From: Streptomyces sp. NBC_00377
Lineage (GTDB): Bacteria; Actinomycetota; Actinomycetes; Streptomycetales; Streptomycetaceae
Direction of reading: 5' to 3'
Assembly: GCF_036075115.1 (NCBI RefSeq)
Contig: NZ_CP107958.1
Coordinates: forward strand, 620,001-684,000
DNA: 64,000 nucleotides
Part shown: positions 1-12,131 of the stretch, one piece after another
How positions within the stretch are numbered: the first letter of the stretch is position 1
How the letters are laid out: each line of letters starts with the position of its first letter
Made by a program: the position numbers and the translations under genes
Notes under the pieces: model-generated
Database searches by the model: none
What the model was told of the DNA's origin: nothing
What the model saw: the letters and a program-made list of their open reading frames with translations, nothing else

Positions 1-169
1 ACCGTTCACGACCGCGCCACAGGGTCAGGGCCACGTCGTCGAGGTCGGCGTCCGGCGTGCTCTCCAGCCACGCGGCGAGGCGTCGGCGCGTCTCGGCCAG
101 AGACTGCGGGTCGCGGGCGGAGACGGCCAGCACGCGCGGGAGGTCCGTCGGGGTCATGGGTCGGTGCAC
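1..169 (-). CDS. Type I PKS subunit, KS-AT linker only (partial, runs off left edge)
   Basis: Only the first 50-odd residues lie in the window. They read as the linker that follows a ketosynthase in type I PKS modules (VLAVSARDPQSLAE, then ALTLWRGRE), so an acyltransferase domain is expected next; that is inference from family layout. GTG at 169 is the preferred start because GGAAAGGG (181-188) lies 11 nt before it; ATG at 157 in the same frame is the alternative. The ORF is in the same reading frame as the upstream NRPS-KS gene and is separated from it by a single TGA (176-178) and a few codons. It is therefore either a genuine gene split inside a module or one gene broken by a nonsense change. 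Confidence 0.6.
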   Translation of the reverse strand, partial: MHRPMTPTDLPRVLAVSARDPQSLAETRRRLAAWLESTPDADLDDVALTLWRGRER

Positions 170-175
170 CGCGGG

Positions 176-4695
<4,520 letters not shown>

Positions 4696-4699
<4 letters not shown>

Positions 4700-4965
4700 G
4701 CGCGCTCCTCGGGCGCGTCGGCAGCGAGCGCCCGCGTCAGTCCACGCACCGTGGCGTTGCGGAAGAGGACCCGCACCGGAATCTTCCGGCCCAGCGCCGC
4801 GCCGAGGTCCCGGACCACGTGAAGGGCGCCCAGGGAGTGGCCGCCGACCTGGAAGAAGTGGTCCTCGTCGGTGAATTCGTCGTGTCCGAGTGCGTCGGCC
4901 CAGGCGCTGCGCACCAGTTCGGTGAGCTCGCCGGTGTCGCGTGTCCCGGATTCGGTCGCCGTCAC
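4696..4965 (-). CDS. Free-standing peptidyl/acyl carrier protein
   Basis: The 89-residue protein is a single carrier domain. DHFFQVGGHSLGALHVV holds the serine that would carry 4'-phosphopantetheine, and the length matches discrete PCPs. GTG at 4965 is preceded by GGAAGGA. The stop overlaps the ATG of the C-A-PCP-KS gene, so the two are made together. A discrete PCP directly upstream of a starter-like C domain suggests that it presents an amino- or acyl-thioester, possibly one modified by the neighbouring dioxygenase-family enzymes, to that C domain. That role is inference. Confidence 0.9.
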
Positions 4966-4989
4966 GGCAGTCGTGTCCTTCCGTTTCTT

Positions 4990-5053
4990 CGTCTCGGCCG
5001 TTCTGCGTGCCGGCCGTCAGTCGTGCCGGCCGTTCCGCGTGCCGGCCGTGTGG
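4990..5053. repeat. Four tandem 16-bp repeats between the TDO-like gene and the carrier-protein gene
   Basis: Copies start at 4990, 5006, 5022 and 5038, an exact 16-bp period. The core CGTGCCGGCCGT is perfect in the last three copies and has two changes in the first. The array lies in the 217-bp non-coding gap of the operon. No function is assigned; it could be a regulator-binding array, a structured leader or a neutral microsatellite. Confidence 0.8.
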
Positions 5054-5182
5054 GGGCCTCCCTCGCCCACGGCGCCCGAGGGGGCCGGTGCTCGTCCGGC
5101 GCCGAGGCGGGTGTTCGCCCAGGCCGCCGTCAGCTCGGGCGGGTGCCTGCTCGGGCGGGGCCGTGCTCCGGCGGCCCCAGGC

Positions 5183-6031
5183 TCATGCGGGTGTCGGCTC
5201 GTCGGGCACCAACGCCCGGTAGGTCTCGTCGACGGAGTCCCACAGCCGTGGGAAGAGGCTTCGCTCGGCCATGGCGCGAACCCCCGCCGTGGACTGTCCG
5301 CGCAGGCTCTTGGGCAGGTCCTCGCGGGTGTCCGGGCCGGCGGACGCAGCGGTCTGCGGGTGGCCGCCGAGCTGGGACCACACCAGTCGCAGATGATGGT
5401 GCTTCCAGGCCGCGACCGCCCCGTCGAGCCGCAGCAGCGCCTGCCGTACGAGGGCGAGGTCGGGCGCCCGGTCCTCGCGGGCCGGCGACCCGCCGCGGCC
5501 CTGGGCCGCGATCAGATCCCGCACCCCGATCCCCTCGCGGGCGACGGCGTCCTCCGTCTCCTGCCACAGCGCGGTGGCCGCGCGGCGCAGATTGCGGGCG
5601 CCGGGCGAGTCGAGACCCGTGGTGTTCTCGGGGAAGGTCTCCCGCATCAGCAGCAGGCTCTCCTGCGGGAGGAAGTCCACCAGCACCCGCAGCGCCCCGA
5701 CCGCCACCTCGCCCATCGCGGCGGCGCGTTCCAGCAGCTGGGCGGCGAGCAGGTAGTCGCCCTCGCGCAGCCCTCCGGCCGCACGACGCATCTCGTAGTG
5801 CATCTCGCACCACGCGTACTCGGTGATCAGGTGCACCGTCTGGAACAGCCGCTGGTCCGGGTGGACGAGCCCGTCCTCCGGCAGCAGGGCCGACAGCGCG
5901 GCGGTGAGCCGGGTGTCCTCCTCGTAGTTGCTGCCCCGGTCGTACTCGTACACGAAGAGGCGGTTGCTCTCTTCGGGGTTCATGATCCGGCGGGCCGTTC
6001 CGGGCCTGCCGGGCTGCGCTTGTCTGCTCAT
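5183..6031 (-). CDS. Tryptophan 2,3-dioxygenase-superfamily protein (second of a tandem pair)
   Basis: The 282-residue length matches heme-dependent tryptophan 2,3-dioxygenases. The N-terminal half has DQRLFQTVHLITEYAW, aligning with the family's HDExLFIxxHQxxEL region and keeping the distal His (His67). Near the C-terminus, WKHHHLRLVWSQLGG aligns with the WRxRHxxxVxxxIG heme-ligand motif, so His213 is the likely proximal ligand. The following substrate loop is diverged (QTAASAG instead of GTGGSSG), so the substrate may not be plain tryptophan. ATG at 6031 has GGAGG about 12 nt upstream. The gene lies in the NRPS/PKS operon, 43 nt after the first TDO-like gene. Known superfamily members in natural-product clusters include PrnB, SfmD and MarE; which reaction applies here is not determinable. 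Confidence 0.8.
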   Translation of the reverse strand: MSRQAQPGRPGTARRIMNPEESNRLFVYEYDRGSNYEEDTRLTAALSALLPEDGLVHPDQRLFQTVHLITEYAWCEMHYEMRRAAGGLREGDYLLAAQLLERAAAMGEVAVGALRVLVDFLPQESLLLMRETFPENTTGLDSPGARNLRRAATALWQETEDAVAREGIGVRDLIAAQGRGGSPAREDRAPDLALVRQALLRLDGAVAAWKHHHLRLVWSQLGGHPQTAASAGPDTREDLPKSLRGQSTAGVRAMAERSLFPRLWDSVDETYRALVPDEPTPA

Positions 6032-6074
6032 CGTGGTGGACGCCTCCGGGCGTGGGTCGGGTGCGGGGGCCTGT

Positions 6075-7373
6075 TCAGCCGACGAGGGCGCTGTGCCGGT
6101 CCGGCGCCGGGAACAGCCGGTTCTCCAGGACCGCCGCGAGGTAGGGCACGCCTTGCGTGTATCCGGTGCCGGAGCGTTCGCCGATCATCCGTACGGCCAG
6201 GCGGTAGTGGGTCTGCTTCCACCGCTGGTGCACCGATTCCAGCCGGTCCGCCGCCGCCCTCAGCGCGGCGTCGTCCGCCGGGTCCAGCCGGTGTGCGGCG
6301 ATCAGGGCGTGCCAGGTGCCCTGGACGGTGGCCTGTCCGTTGACCACACGCTCGCGCACCGGGGGCACGGAGGTGTAGGCGGAGGAGGCGAGCCGCGCGA
6401 GGCTCGGTGTGGAGCACAGCGACTCGAAGGTCTTGTAGCCCGCGGACTGGATGGCGCTGGCGCCCTCGGTGAAGGTCCGGAACGTCTGGAAGGCTTCGGG
6501 CCGCATGGTCGCCAGCAGCGAGAACAGGGGCAGGGATTCCTTGAGGACGTCGGCCACGGTGCCGACGTGTTCGGCGGACTCCCGCGGCCGGCCGCCGTCG
6601 AGCAGCCGTACCGCCGTGGCCAGGGCGGACGACATGAAGGTGAACGTGGTCTCGAACGACTGGAGGGTGCGCAGGAACAGGTACTCGTCGTGGAGGACGT
6701 ACACCGGTTGCACACTGGCCGACAGCACCAGGGTCTGCTCCGGTGCCGCGGAGCGCAGGATCTCCGCGGCCAGCGGACCACCCGGGGTGCGGCCGGGGAC
6801 GGAGGCGACGGCGGTGGCGTCCACGACCCCCGGCGCCAGCGCGCGCAGGGCGGCGGGCTCCATCACCCGTACGGCCAACCGGGCACGCTTGGCGACCAGT
6901 TCGGCCGACGGCGGCATGCCGTGCGGTGCGTCGGGGGTGTCGCCGGACGCCCGCTCCCCGAACCGCATGAGATCGGCGAGCAGGAGCAGCACCGCCTCGT
7001 CACGTGAGCGCAGTGCCTCGCGCCGGTCGGCCGGCGCCGGCCGCGTCAGCAGGGACAGAGCGGTGTAACTGGCGTAGTCGTAGCGGCCGTCGTGCTTGTC
7101 GAGGACGACGTCGAGGAACCTGCGCAGGAAGGTCGGTTCGTCCCGGCTCTCGGCATCGGGCTCGGGCAGCGACCGGCGTATCCCGTCCAGCAGGCGGAGC
7201 AGTCCATCGTCCAGGAAGTGTTTGCCGACCGACCGCAGGTGCCCGAGCACGAGGGTGTAGGGGAACTCCGCGGGCCCGCCCGGCGCCGTCCAGGCGCGCA
7301 GCCCCTGAACGACGTCGACCGCGGGAGGCGCGGGCGACGGGATCGCCGTCCGGGCGCCTTCTGCGGACGTCAT
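6075..7373 (-). CDS. Extended tryptophan 2,3-dioxygenase-superfamily protein (first of a tandem pair)
   Basis: The 432-residue protein has about 200 extra N-terminal residues ahead of a TDO-like core. The core shows HDEYLFLRTLQSFETTF at about 228-244 and WKQTHYRLAVRMIGE with the likely heme ligand His389, followed by SGTGYTQGVPYL, close to the family's GTGGS..YL substrate loop. In the distal motif the usual His of HQxxE is replaced by Leu237. The long N-terminus and changed distal pocket recall the PrnB branch more than catabolic TDO; this is a hand comparison. ATG at 7373 follows GGGAAAG. It is the first gene of the minus-strand biosynthetic operon. It could make a modified tryptophan or another aromatic precursor for the NRPS, or modify a carrier-bound intermediate. 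Confidence 0.78.
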   Translation of the reverse strand: MTSAEGARTAIPSPAPPAVDVVQGLRAWTAPGGPAEFPYTLVLGHLRSVGKHFLDDGLLRLLDGIRRSLPEPDAESRDEPTFLRRFLDVVLDKHDGRYDYASYTALSLLTRPAPADRREALRSRDEAVLLLLADLMRFGERASGDTPDAPHGMPPSAELVAKRARLAVRVMEPAALRALAPGVVDATAVASVPGRTPGGPLAAEILRSAAPEQTLVLSASVQPVYVLHDEYLFLRTLQSFETTFTFMSSALATAVRLLDGGRPRESAEHVGTVADVLKESLPLFSLLATMRPEAFQTFRTFTEGASAIQSAGYKTFESLCSTPSLARLASSAYTSVPPVRERVVNGQATVQGTWHALIAAHRLDPADDAALRAAADRLESVHQRWKQTHYRLAVRMIGERSGTGYTQGVPYLAAVLENRLFPAPDRHSALVG

Positions 7374-7579
7374 GCGCTTTCCCGGGACGTCTTCGTGCCG
7401 GAGCCCCCGAATGCGTTCCTCACTGGGGGCAGGGAATGTCGAGCGACCATGGAATGGTGTCCTTTACTCGGGACGAGTGGCGACCGCGAAACTCCTTGGC
7501 GCTTGACCCTTCGAATTTCAGGGCCGGCCGCGATCGCTTTCAGGACGAGATCCTCCGCCTGTCACCCGTGACTCCCAAG
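7374..7579. promoter_or_regulatory. Leader/promoter region of the biosynthetic operon
   Basis: These 206 bp precede the first TDO-like gene and contain no convincing gene. They should hold the promoter of the minus-strand operon. No clear -35/-10 pair was identified by eye. Confidence 0.3.
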
Positions 7580-8168
7580 TCACCAATATCCGGTCACGAA
7601 TATCCGGTCACGCACGAGCGGTCCCGGGTTCGCGTGAGCCGCCGCGCCCCGGAACCGCCGTCCCGGCGGCGTCCCGGCCGAGGTCACACCACCCGGCCTG
7701 TCACCTCGCGAGGCTCTGCGGAATGCACTCCTCGTCCCGTCCGTCGCCACGTCGGCTCCGCCGCACATCGGGACGCCACGGTTCTCCGCGGTCACCAGGC
7801 AGCGCCGGCCCACCAGGAAAACGATGGATTCCGGAGAATCCTCGTCACTGCGGAGGCGGACTTCGGCGTTTCGTCGCACGGAAACAGTGGTCGACCCGGA
7901 AATCGACCTGACGGTCCTTCTTTCCGGTGACCGTCGCTTCGAAGGCGATCGGACAGCCGCGCAATGTGTCGGCGGTGGGCTGAGCGCCTTTCGCGCCCTG
8001 CCCGGCACGGGGGAGCGTCAGGGTCGGCGGGCGGCTCGGCACCGGGGCGCCGTCGTCCGCCGCGGGCTCCGACACGGTTCCCGCACCGGCCAGAAGGACC
8101 GCAGCCGCATGTCCCAGGACCCGGCGACGGCTGCGGACCGGTGCGGTCCTCGCCGCGAGGACGGCCAC
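7580..8168 (-). pseudogene. Frameshifted secreted/membrane protein gene
   Basis: Two minus-strand frames together read as one protein. The 5' part (8168 down to about 7885) has a signal-like RRRVLGHAAAVLLAGAG and then IAFEATVTGKKDRQVDFRVD. The homologous continuation lies in the next frame (about 7885 to 7706): TVSVRRNAEV, then ESIVFLVGRRCLVTAENRG and MCGGADVATDG. A frame change with probable loss of a few codons sits near 7885. The pattern matches streptomycete secreted proteins with a beta-rich EATVTG..VDFRVD..W..G..TVTV core, recognised only loosely. The last 40 codons before 7580 look random. It may be an inactive remnant or reflect a sequence error. Confidence 0.5.
7585..7612. repeat. 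Perfect 14-bp tandem duplication upstream of the biosynthetic operon
   Basis: AATATCCGGTCACG occurs twice head to tail at 7585-7598 and 7599-7612, about 215 bp upstream of the first operon gene. Direct repeats of this kind can be activator sites, but the period does not match a class I can name. Confidence 0.6.
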
Positions 8169-8234
8169 GTCGGTCTTCTCGGCGTACTGCCGGATTTCAA
8201 TCCGGCGTCCGTGGTCCGATCCGGGCGGCAGACG

Positions 8235-8403
8235 CTAGTGCCGCGGCGGGCAACGTTTGCCCGTCAAGGAGCGGCGTCCGGTGCGTGCTCTCGGCGTGCC
8301 GGCCGGAAGTCCTCGTACTGGACGTACCTGGGCTTTCGGCCGGTACGGCGAGAGTGCGTGCCGGGCGTCGCGACGGGGCGAACGTTGCCTGTCGCGGCAC
8401 TAG
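8235..8403. mobile_element. MITE-like element with imperfect terminal inverted repeats
   Basis: The ends 8235-8262 and 8376-8403 are inverted repeats, about 25 of 28 positions identical, beginning CTAGTGCCGCG and containing GGCAACGTT. Inner arms (about 8282-8306 and 8339-8363, around GTGCCGGCCG and CGGCCGGTAC) also pair, so the whole 169 bp is one long imperfect palindrome without coding capacity. Each end carries CTAG, which is either part of the repeat or a target duplication. The right end overlaps the stop codon of the lexA-like gene (TAG at 8400-8402, minus strand). The structure fits a non-autonomous insertion element that could also act as a terminator. Confidence 0.7.
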
Positions 8404-9074
8404 AGCAGGCGCAGGACGCCTACGACCTTCCCGAGGATCTGCGCCTGGTCGCCCCGGATCGGCTCGTAGGCCGGGTTGCGGGGCATGAGCCACACCTGCC
8501 CGTCCTGCCGGCGCAGCACCTTGACGGTGGCTTCGTCGCCCAGGAGCGCGGCGACGACGTCGCCGTGATCCGCGCTGTCCTGGCGCCGCACGGTCACGAT
8601 GTCGCCGTCACAGATCGCCGCGTCGACCATGGAGTCACCGGAGACCGTCAGCGCGAACAGATCGCCGTCGCCCACGACCTGCCGGGGCATGCAGTAGACG
8701 TCCTCGACCATCTCCTCGGCGAGCAGCGGGGCGCCTGCGGCGATCCGTCCGATGAGGGGCACGTCCACCTGTGCCTGGCTCCTGGCGCCCTGGTCGGGCG
8801 CCGCCCACGGGGACCGGACCCGGTAGGCGCGCGGACGGTGCGGGTCGCGGTAGAGAACGCCTTTGCGCTCCAGCGCCATCAGCTGGTGGGCGACCGAGGA
8901 CGTACTGGCGAGCTCGACAGCCTGACCGATCTCACGCATCGACGGCGGGTAGCCGCGCCGGTCGACCGACTCCGAGATGTAGCGGACGATGGCGGACTGA
9001 CGGCTCGTCAGCTCGCCGGCCGCAGCCCGAGGACCTGGGGGCCGGCCCCGGCGTGGGGTCGCGCTGCTTTCCAT
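8400..9074 (-). CDS. LexA-like repressor (S24 family paralog)
   Basis: The 224-residue protein has a winged-helix N-terminus with [20 protein letters not shown] and [13 protein letters not shown], as in LexA. Its S24 autocleavage domain has the scissile Ala113-Gly114 (RIAAGAP), nucleophile Ser148 (SGDSMVD) and general base Lys185 (ATVKVL). All autocleavage residues are present, so RecA-stimulated self-cleavage is expected from the family. It is shorter than the main streptomycete LexA and lacks that protein's N-terminal extension, so a second paralog is likely. ATG at 9074 has GGAGG 8 nt upstream; GTG at 9083 overlaps that site and is less likely. I see no CGAACNNNNGTTCG SOS box in its upstream region. 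The stop codon comes from the adjoining MITE-like repeat. Confidence 0.88.
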   Translation of the reverse strand: MESSATPRRGRPPGPRAAAGELTSRQSAIVRYISESVDRRGYPPSMREIGQAVELASTSSVAHQLMALERKGVLYRDPHRPRAYRVRSPWAAPDQGARSQAQVDVPLIGRIAAGAPLLAEEMVEDVYCMPRQVVGDGDLFALTVSGDSMVDAAICDGDIVTVRRQDSADHGDVVAALLGDEATVKVLRRQDGQVWLMPRNPAYEPIRGDQAQILGKVVGVLRLL

Positions 9075-9318
9075 TCCGGGCACCTCCGCACAAGATCGTT
9101 CGGAATGACCCTAACCCGCCCTCGCCGGAAAATGGAACACCTTGTCGAATCTCTACAGTTCGGCGGGGCCCGCACGACCTCGGGGAGCGCTGTCCGACGC
9201 CCGGAATGTCCCGCGTCCGGGAACATCACGCGACACCGGCGCGTGAGCCTCTTCCAGCGCTCCGACCGAGCCGTCGTGCCTGCGCGCACCGTCTCGGAGC
9301 ACGGTGCGGCGGTCCGCG

Positions 9319-9615
9319 CTAGCGGGTGACCACGCTGAACACCGGGTACGTCCGGGGCTGTACGTCCGACAGGCCGAGCTCCCGCAGGATCGGCATGAGG
9401 GTCTCGCCGAACTGCCGGAACGCCTCCTCGGACTCCCAGACGTCCACGACGAGCCAGCCGTTGTCGGTGGGGGCCGAGGTGTGCGAGATGAGACCGTCCA
9501 CCGGCCAGTCGGCGGGGCTCTTGACCGGCCCGGGCCGGCCTGCCACCTTCTCCGCGCTCTGCTCGTACTGGGCCTGGGTCATCCCCGGCATGTCGAGAAC
9601 CACGACGATGGCCAT
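9319..9615 (-). CDS. ABM-type small monooxygenase-fold protein
   Basis: The 98-residue protein begins MAIVVVLDMPGMTQAQYEQ and continues with SHTSAPTDNGWLVVDVWES and EEAFRQFGETLMPILRELG. This is the ferredoxin-like alpha+beta fold of antibiotic-biosynthesis-monooxygenase/stress-responsive A/B barrel proteins. Many such proteins are uncharacterised dimers, so an enzymatic role is uncertain. ATG at 9615 follows AAGGGAA with a 7-nt spacer; the ORF can be extended upstream but without a ribosome site. It is transcribed alone, with no functional link to its neighbours. Confidence 0.8.
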   Translation of the reverse strand: MAIVVVLDMPGMTQAQYEQSAEKVAGRPGPVKSPADWPVDGLISHTSAPTDNGWLVVDVWESEEAFRQFGETLMPILRELGLSDVQPRTYPVFSVVTR

Positions 9616-9875
9616 TTGAGTTCCCTTGCGAAGAGGTACAGGATCTTCCGGCCAGTCGACCAGCCCGGCGGGCCGCCCGCACGCGGGCCTGAGCCAGACA
9701 GGGCAAGGAGAGCGGCTGCTACGGCCGGGGCCCGCGTCGGACAGGACGCCGGTGACGAGGGGCCCCTCCCATCGTCTGCGGCCCTGCTCGCCGCGGCCGT
9801 GCAACCCGACGGGGTCCCCGGGCGTGACAAGGGGGTGAGGGCACGACCCCTCATGTCAGTGATGTGGAGGGGGCA

Positions 9876-10139
9876 ATGCGTGATGCACGTGTCTTCGACG
9901 ACTTCTACGCCGGCGCCGTGCGTCGGCTGACCGGTCAGATGTACGCGATGACCGGCAGCCTCACCGAGGCGGAGGACCTGGTGCGGGGCGCGGAGAAGTA
10001 CTTCACCAGGGCCGAGGGCGGCGCGTGGACCTTCGTGGCCGGTGACGGGTTCCCGCGCGATCCCCGGGGCTGCGCCGCCGTTCAGGAGATCCCGGCGCCC
10101 CTGGCCGCGCTCTGGGGCGACTGCCTCGCCCGGCCCTGA
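9876..10139 (+). pseudogene. Chimeric remnant: ECF sigma N-terminus fused to an unrelated C-terminus
   Basis: ATG at 9876 has GGAGGGGG directly upstream. The first 36 or so residues (VFDDFYAGAVRRLTGQMYA, then MTGSLTEAEDLV) match region 2 of streptomycete ECF sigma factors, where QEAY..AW should follow. Instead the ORF changes at about 9985 to AEKYFTRAEGGAWTFV and IPAPLAALWGDC, which looks like the end of a different secreted-protein gene. Sigma regions 2.3-4 are absent, so it cannot work as a sigma factor. The likely origin is a deletion that joined two genes; a new small protein could still be made. Confidence 0.55.
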
Positions 10140-10218
10140 CCGCCCACCGCTGCCGCACCGACCCGGCGGGCCGCTTATTGCGTTGCCGTCGGCCGGCCGG
10201 GTCGGATAGGAATCGTGC

Positions 10219-10806
10219 ATGCTGAGGGGCGACAAGGTCGGGCTCAGGGCCCGCCACGAGGACGACATCCCGATCCTGCATGCGGAGCTCTACGACGACG
10301 TGGTCACCCAGTCGCGGGCCAACGGGCGGCCGTGGCGGCCGATCACGCCCGGCTCGAAGCACTCGCCGTTCACGGTGGACGACAAGGCGCAGGGACACGC
10401 CCCGTTCTCGGTGGTGGAGTCGGCCGGCGGCGCGCTGGTCGGCACCGCAGCCCTGTGGGGCATCGACGACCACAACCGGTCCGCGCACATCGGGCTCGGG
10501 CTGCTGCCTTCCTCCCGCGGCAAGGGCTACGGCACCGACGTGGTCGCGGTGCTGTGCCACTACGGATTCGTCGTGCGCGGCCTGCGCCGGCTCCAGATCG
10601 AGACGCTGTCGGACAACACCGCGATGCTGCGTTCCGCCGAACGCAACGGCTTCGTGCGCGAGGGGGTGCTGCGTTCCTCGGCCTGGGTGATGGGCGAGTT
10701 CCTGGACGAGGTGCTGCTCGGCCTCCTGGTCCAGGACTGGAACCCGGACCAGCCCGGCCGGACCACACCCGACGCCGGCACCGGCGGCGGCGCCGACCTC
10801 GGGTGA
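10219..10806 (+). CDS. GNAT-family N-acetyltransferase (RimJ/RimL type)
   Basis: The 195-residue protein should transfer acetyl from acetyl-CoA to an amine or a protein N-terminus. Family features are VGLRARHEDDIPILHAELYD at the N-terminus, IGLGLLPSSRGKGYGTDVV containing the acetyl-CoA pyrophosphate loop (RGKGYG), and LQIETLSDNTAMLRSAERNG with FVREGVLRSS near the C-terminus, as in RimL-like enzymes. The start at 10219 gives the usual length. It is followed after 3 nt by a gene of unknown function, so the two are probably co-transcribed. The substrate is unknown. Confidence 0.85.
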   Translation: MLRGDKVGLRARHEDDIPILHAELYDDVVTQSRANGRPWRPITPGSKHSPFTVDDKAQGHAPFSVVESAGGALVGTAALWGIDDHNRSAHIGLGLLPSSRGKGYGTDVVAVLCHYGFVVRGLRRLQIETLSDNTAMLRSAERNGFVREGVLRSSAWVMGEFLDEVLLGLLVQDWNPDQPGRTTPDAGTGGGADLG

Positions 10807-10809
10807 ACC

Positions 10810-11334
10810 ATGACAGCGACACAGGACGGATCCGCGCCCGACGTCCCGCGGCGCCACGTCCCCTTGTCTCTGGAGGAGGCGGCGTGGCTCCATGGAGCCG
10901 GGCAGGGGCGTCCTGAAGACCTGCCGATGACCGCCGCCGAGGCGCTCGCAGCCGGGTGGGACACCCCGGCACTCCGTGAACTCGCCGGCCTGCCGCGCAC
11001 AGCGGACTCTCGGTACATCGGCGAGGTGTTCGAGCAGGCGCTGTCGGAAGCGGGAATCGCCCTGCCGGATCACAACCTGGCCCGGCGTCACTTGCTCCGC
11101 AGGCTCGCCGTGGGATTCCTCGCCGGGGAGGTGGATCTCGCCGGACTGGCGTCGGACGACTGGTGGGAGACGGAGGCGGAGACCGCGCAGGAGCGTGCCC
11201 TCATGGCGCTGCTGCCGTACTGCGCGTGCTGCATCCCCCGCACGCCGGACCTCGACCAGGAGGCCTGGGAGAGACAGCTGCGAAGCGCTGCGCTCGCCCT
11301 GGCCTCCTGTCCCGCGATCGGGCCGGGTGCCTGA
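10810..11334 (+). CDS. Conserved protein of unknown function
   Basis: The 174-residue acidic soluble protein has no signal peptide or membrane segment. Visible features are LSLEEAAWLHGAG near the N-terminus, a central helical stretch (YIGEVFEQALSEAGIALPD), a DDWWETEAETAQERAL segment and a C-terminal YCACCIPRTPDLDQEAW with three cysteines. I do not recognise the family. It starts 3 nt after the stop of the GNAT gene without a clear ribosome site, which suggests translation coupled to that gene. Codon use is typical of the region. Confidence 0.6.
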   Translation: MTATQDGSAPDVPRRHVPLSLEEAAWLHGAGQGRPEDLPMTAAEALAAGWDTPALRELAGLPRTADSRYIGEVFEQALSEAGIALPDHNLARRHLLRRLAVGFLAGEVDLAGLASDDWWETEAETAQERALMALLPYCACCIPRTPDLDQEAWERQLRSAALALASCPAIGPGA

Positions 11335-11551
11335 GCCGGGACGCCCGGCCGACGCCTCACCGAGGCCGTCCGTCCGCCTGTCTGTGTGCCGTCGGCAGCG
11401 GAGCACTCGCGTCTCGCCGCGCCGGGAACCGCCTTCACCGGCGTGTCCGCGGCTGCCGGCGGACTCCGGGGCGGCGCGGAGGCCGAACCGGACATCAGGA
11501 CCGCGCGGCGGTGGTCGGGCCGTGCGTGTGTGGGGAGGTTGCGCGGGAGCG
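11335..11551. other. Non-coding stretch before the PAS/GAF remnant
   Basis: These 217 bp show no convincing gene or hairpin. They may be decayed 5' sequence of the following pseudogene. Confidence 0.3.
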
Positions 11552-12131
11552 GGCAGGGAGTTGCACGGGCTGCCCCACTGGCTCGCGGAGGCGCACGGGC
11601 GTCTGAGGTCGGCCGGGACGCCGCCGGGCGCCGTCTCGGGTGGGATGGCGGGCCGTACGTTCGAAGCGCACCCTTCGCCCACCGGGGGCGGGGACGTGGT
11701 GTGGTGGCCGGTGGAGAACACCGAGCTCCGCCTGGCCGAGAAGGCGCTGCACGGTGAACGTGAGCGGGCCGCGCTGCTGGCGGAGATCTCCGGGCGCTGT
11801 TGTCGTCGTTGAACGTGGACCGGTGCACGGAAGTGACGGCACGGATGGCTGCTGATCATCTCGCTGAAGCGGCGGTCATCGTGGCTCCCGGCCAGGGACG
11901 CCGCCATTCGCTGACCCATGCGCAGGTGGGCGGCGAGGTCACCCAGACCGTGGTCCCGATCGACGCGGGTTCCGTACCCGGGCTTGCCGAGGCGCTCCAG
12001 GGGTTCCCGCCGGTCCCCACCCGGTGGATCGACCCGGACGACCTGCCGGGCTGGGTGGTCCCCCCGGGCTTCGACCGTCCGATCGGGTCGGTGATCGTCA
12101 CGCCGCTGCCCGGTCACGGCATGCCGGCCGG
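11552..12131 (+). pseudogene. Frameshifted fragment of a PAS/GAF-SpoIIE-type regulator gene
   Basis: The first frame reads ELHGLPHWLAEAHGRLR, then WWPVENTELRLAEKALHGER and ERAALLAEISGR, and stops at 11812. The next frame carries straight on with LLSSLNVDRCTEVTARMAAD, PGLAEALQGFPPVPTRWID and IGSVIVTPLPGHGMPAG. The junction at about 11796 (GGGCGCTG) is explained by loss of one base from GGGCGGCTG, restoring GRLLSSLNVDR. This resembles the PAS-GAF part of streptomycete PP2C/SpoIIE phosphatases. Homology ends abruptly at about 12131, where a different gene begins, so the catalytic domain is missing. The assignment is by eye. Confidence 0.5.

Noticed and set aside
9084..9180. Possible SOS box (CGAATCTCTACAGTTCG) upstream of the lexA-like gene
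   Set aside because: The spacing between half-sites is wrong for CGAACNNNNGTTCG, and the left half is imperfect.
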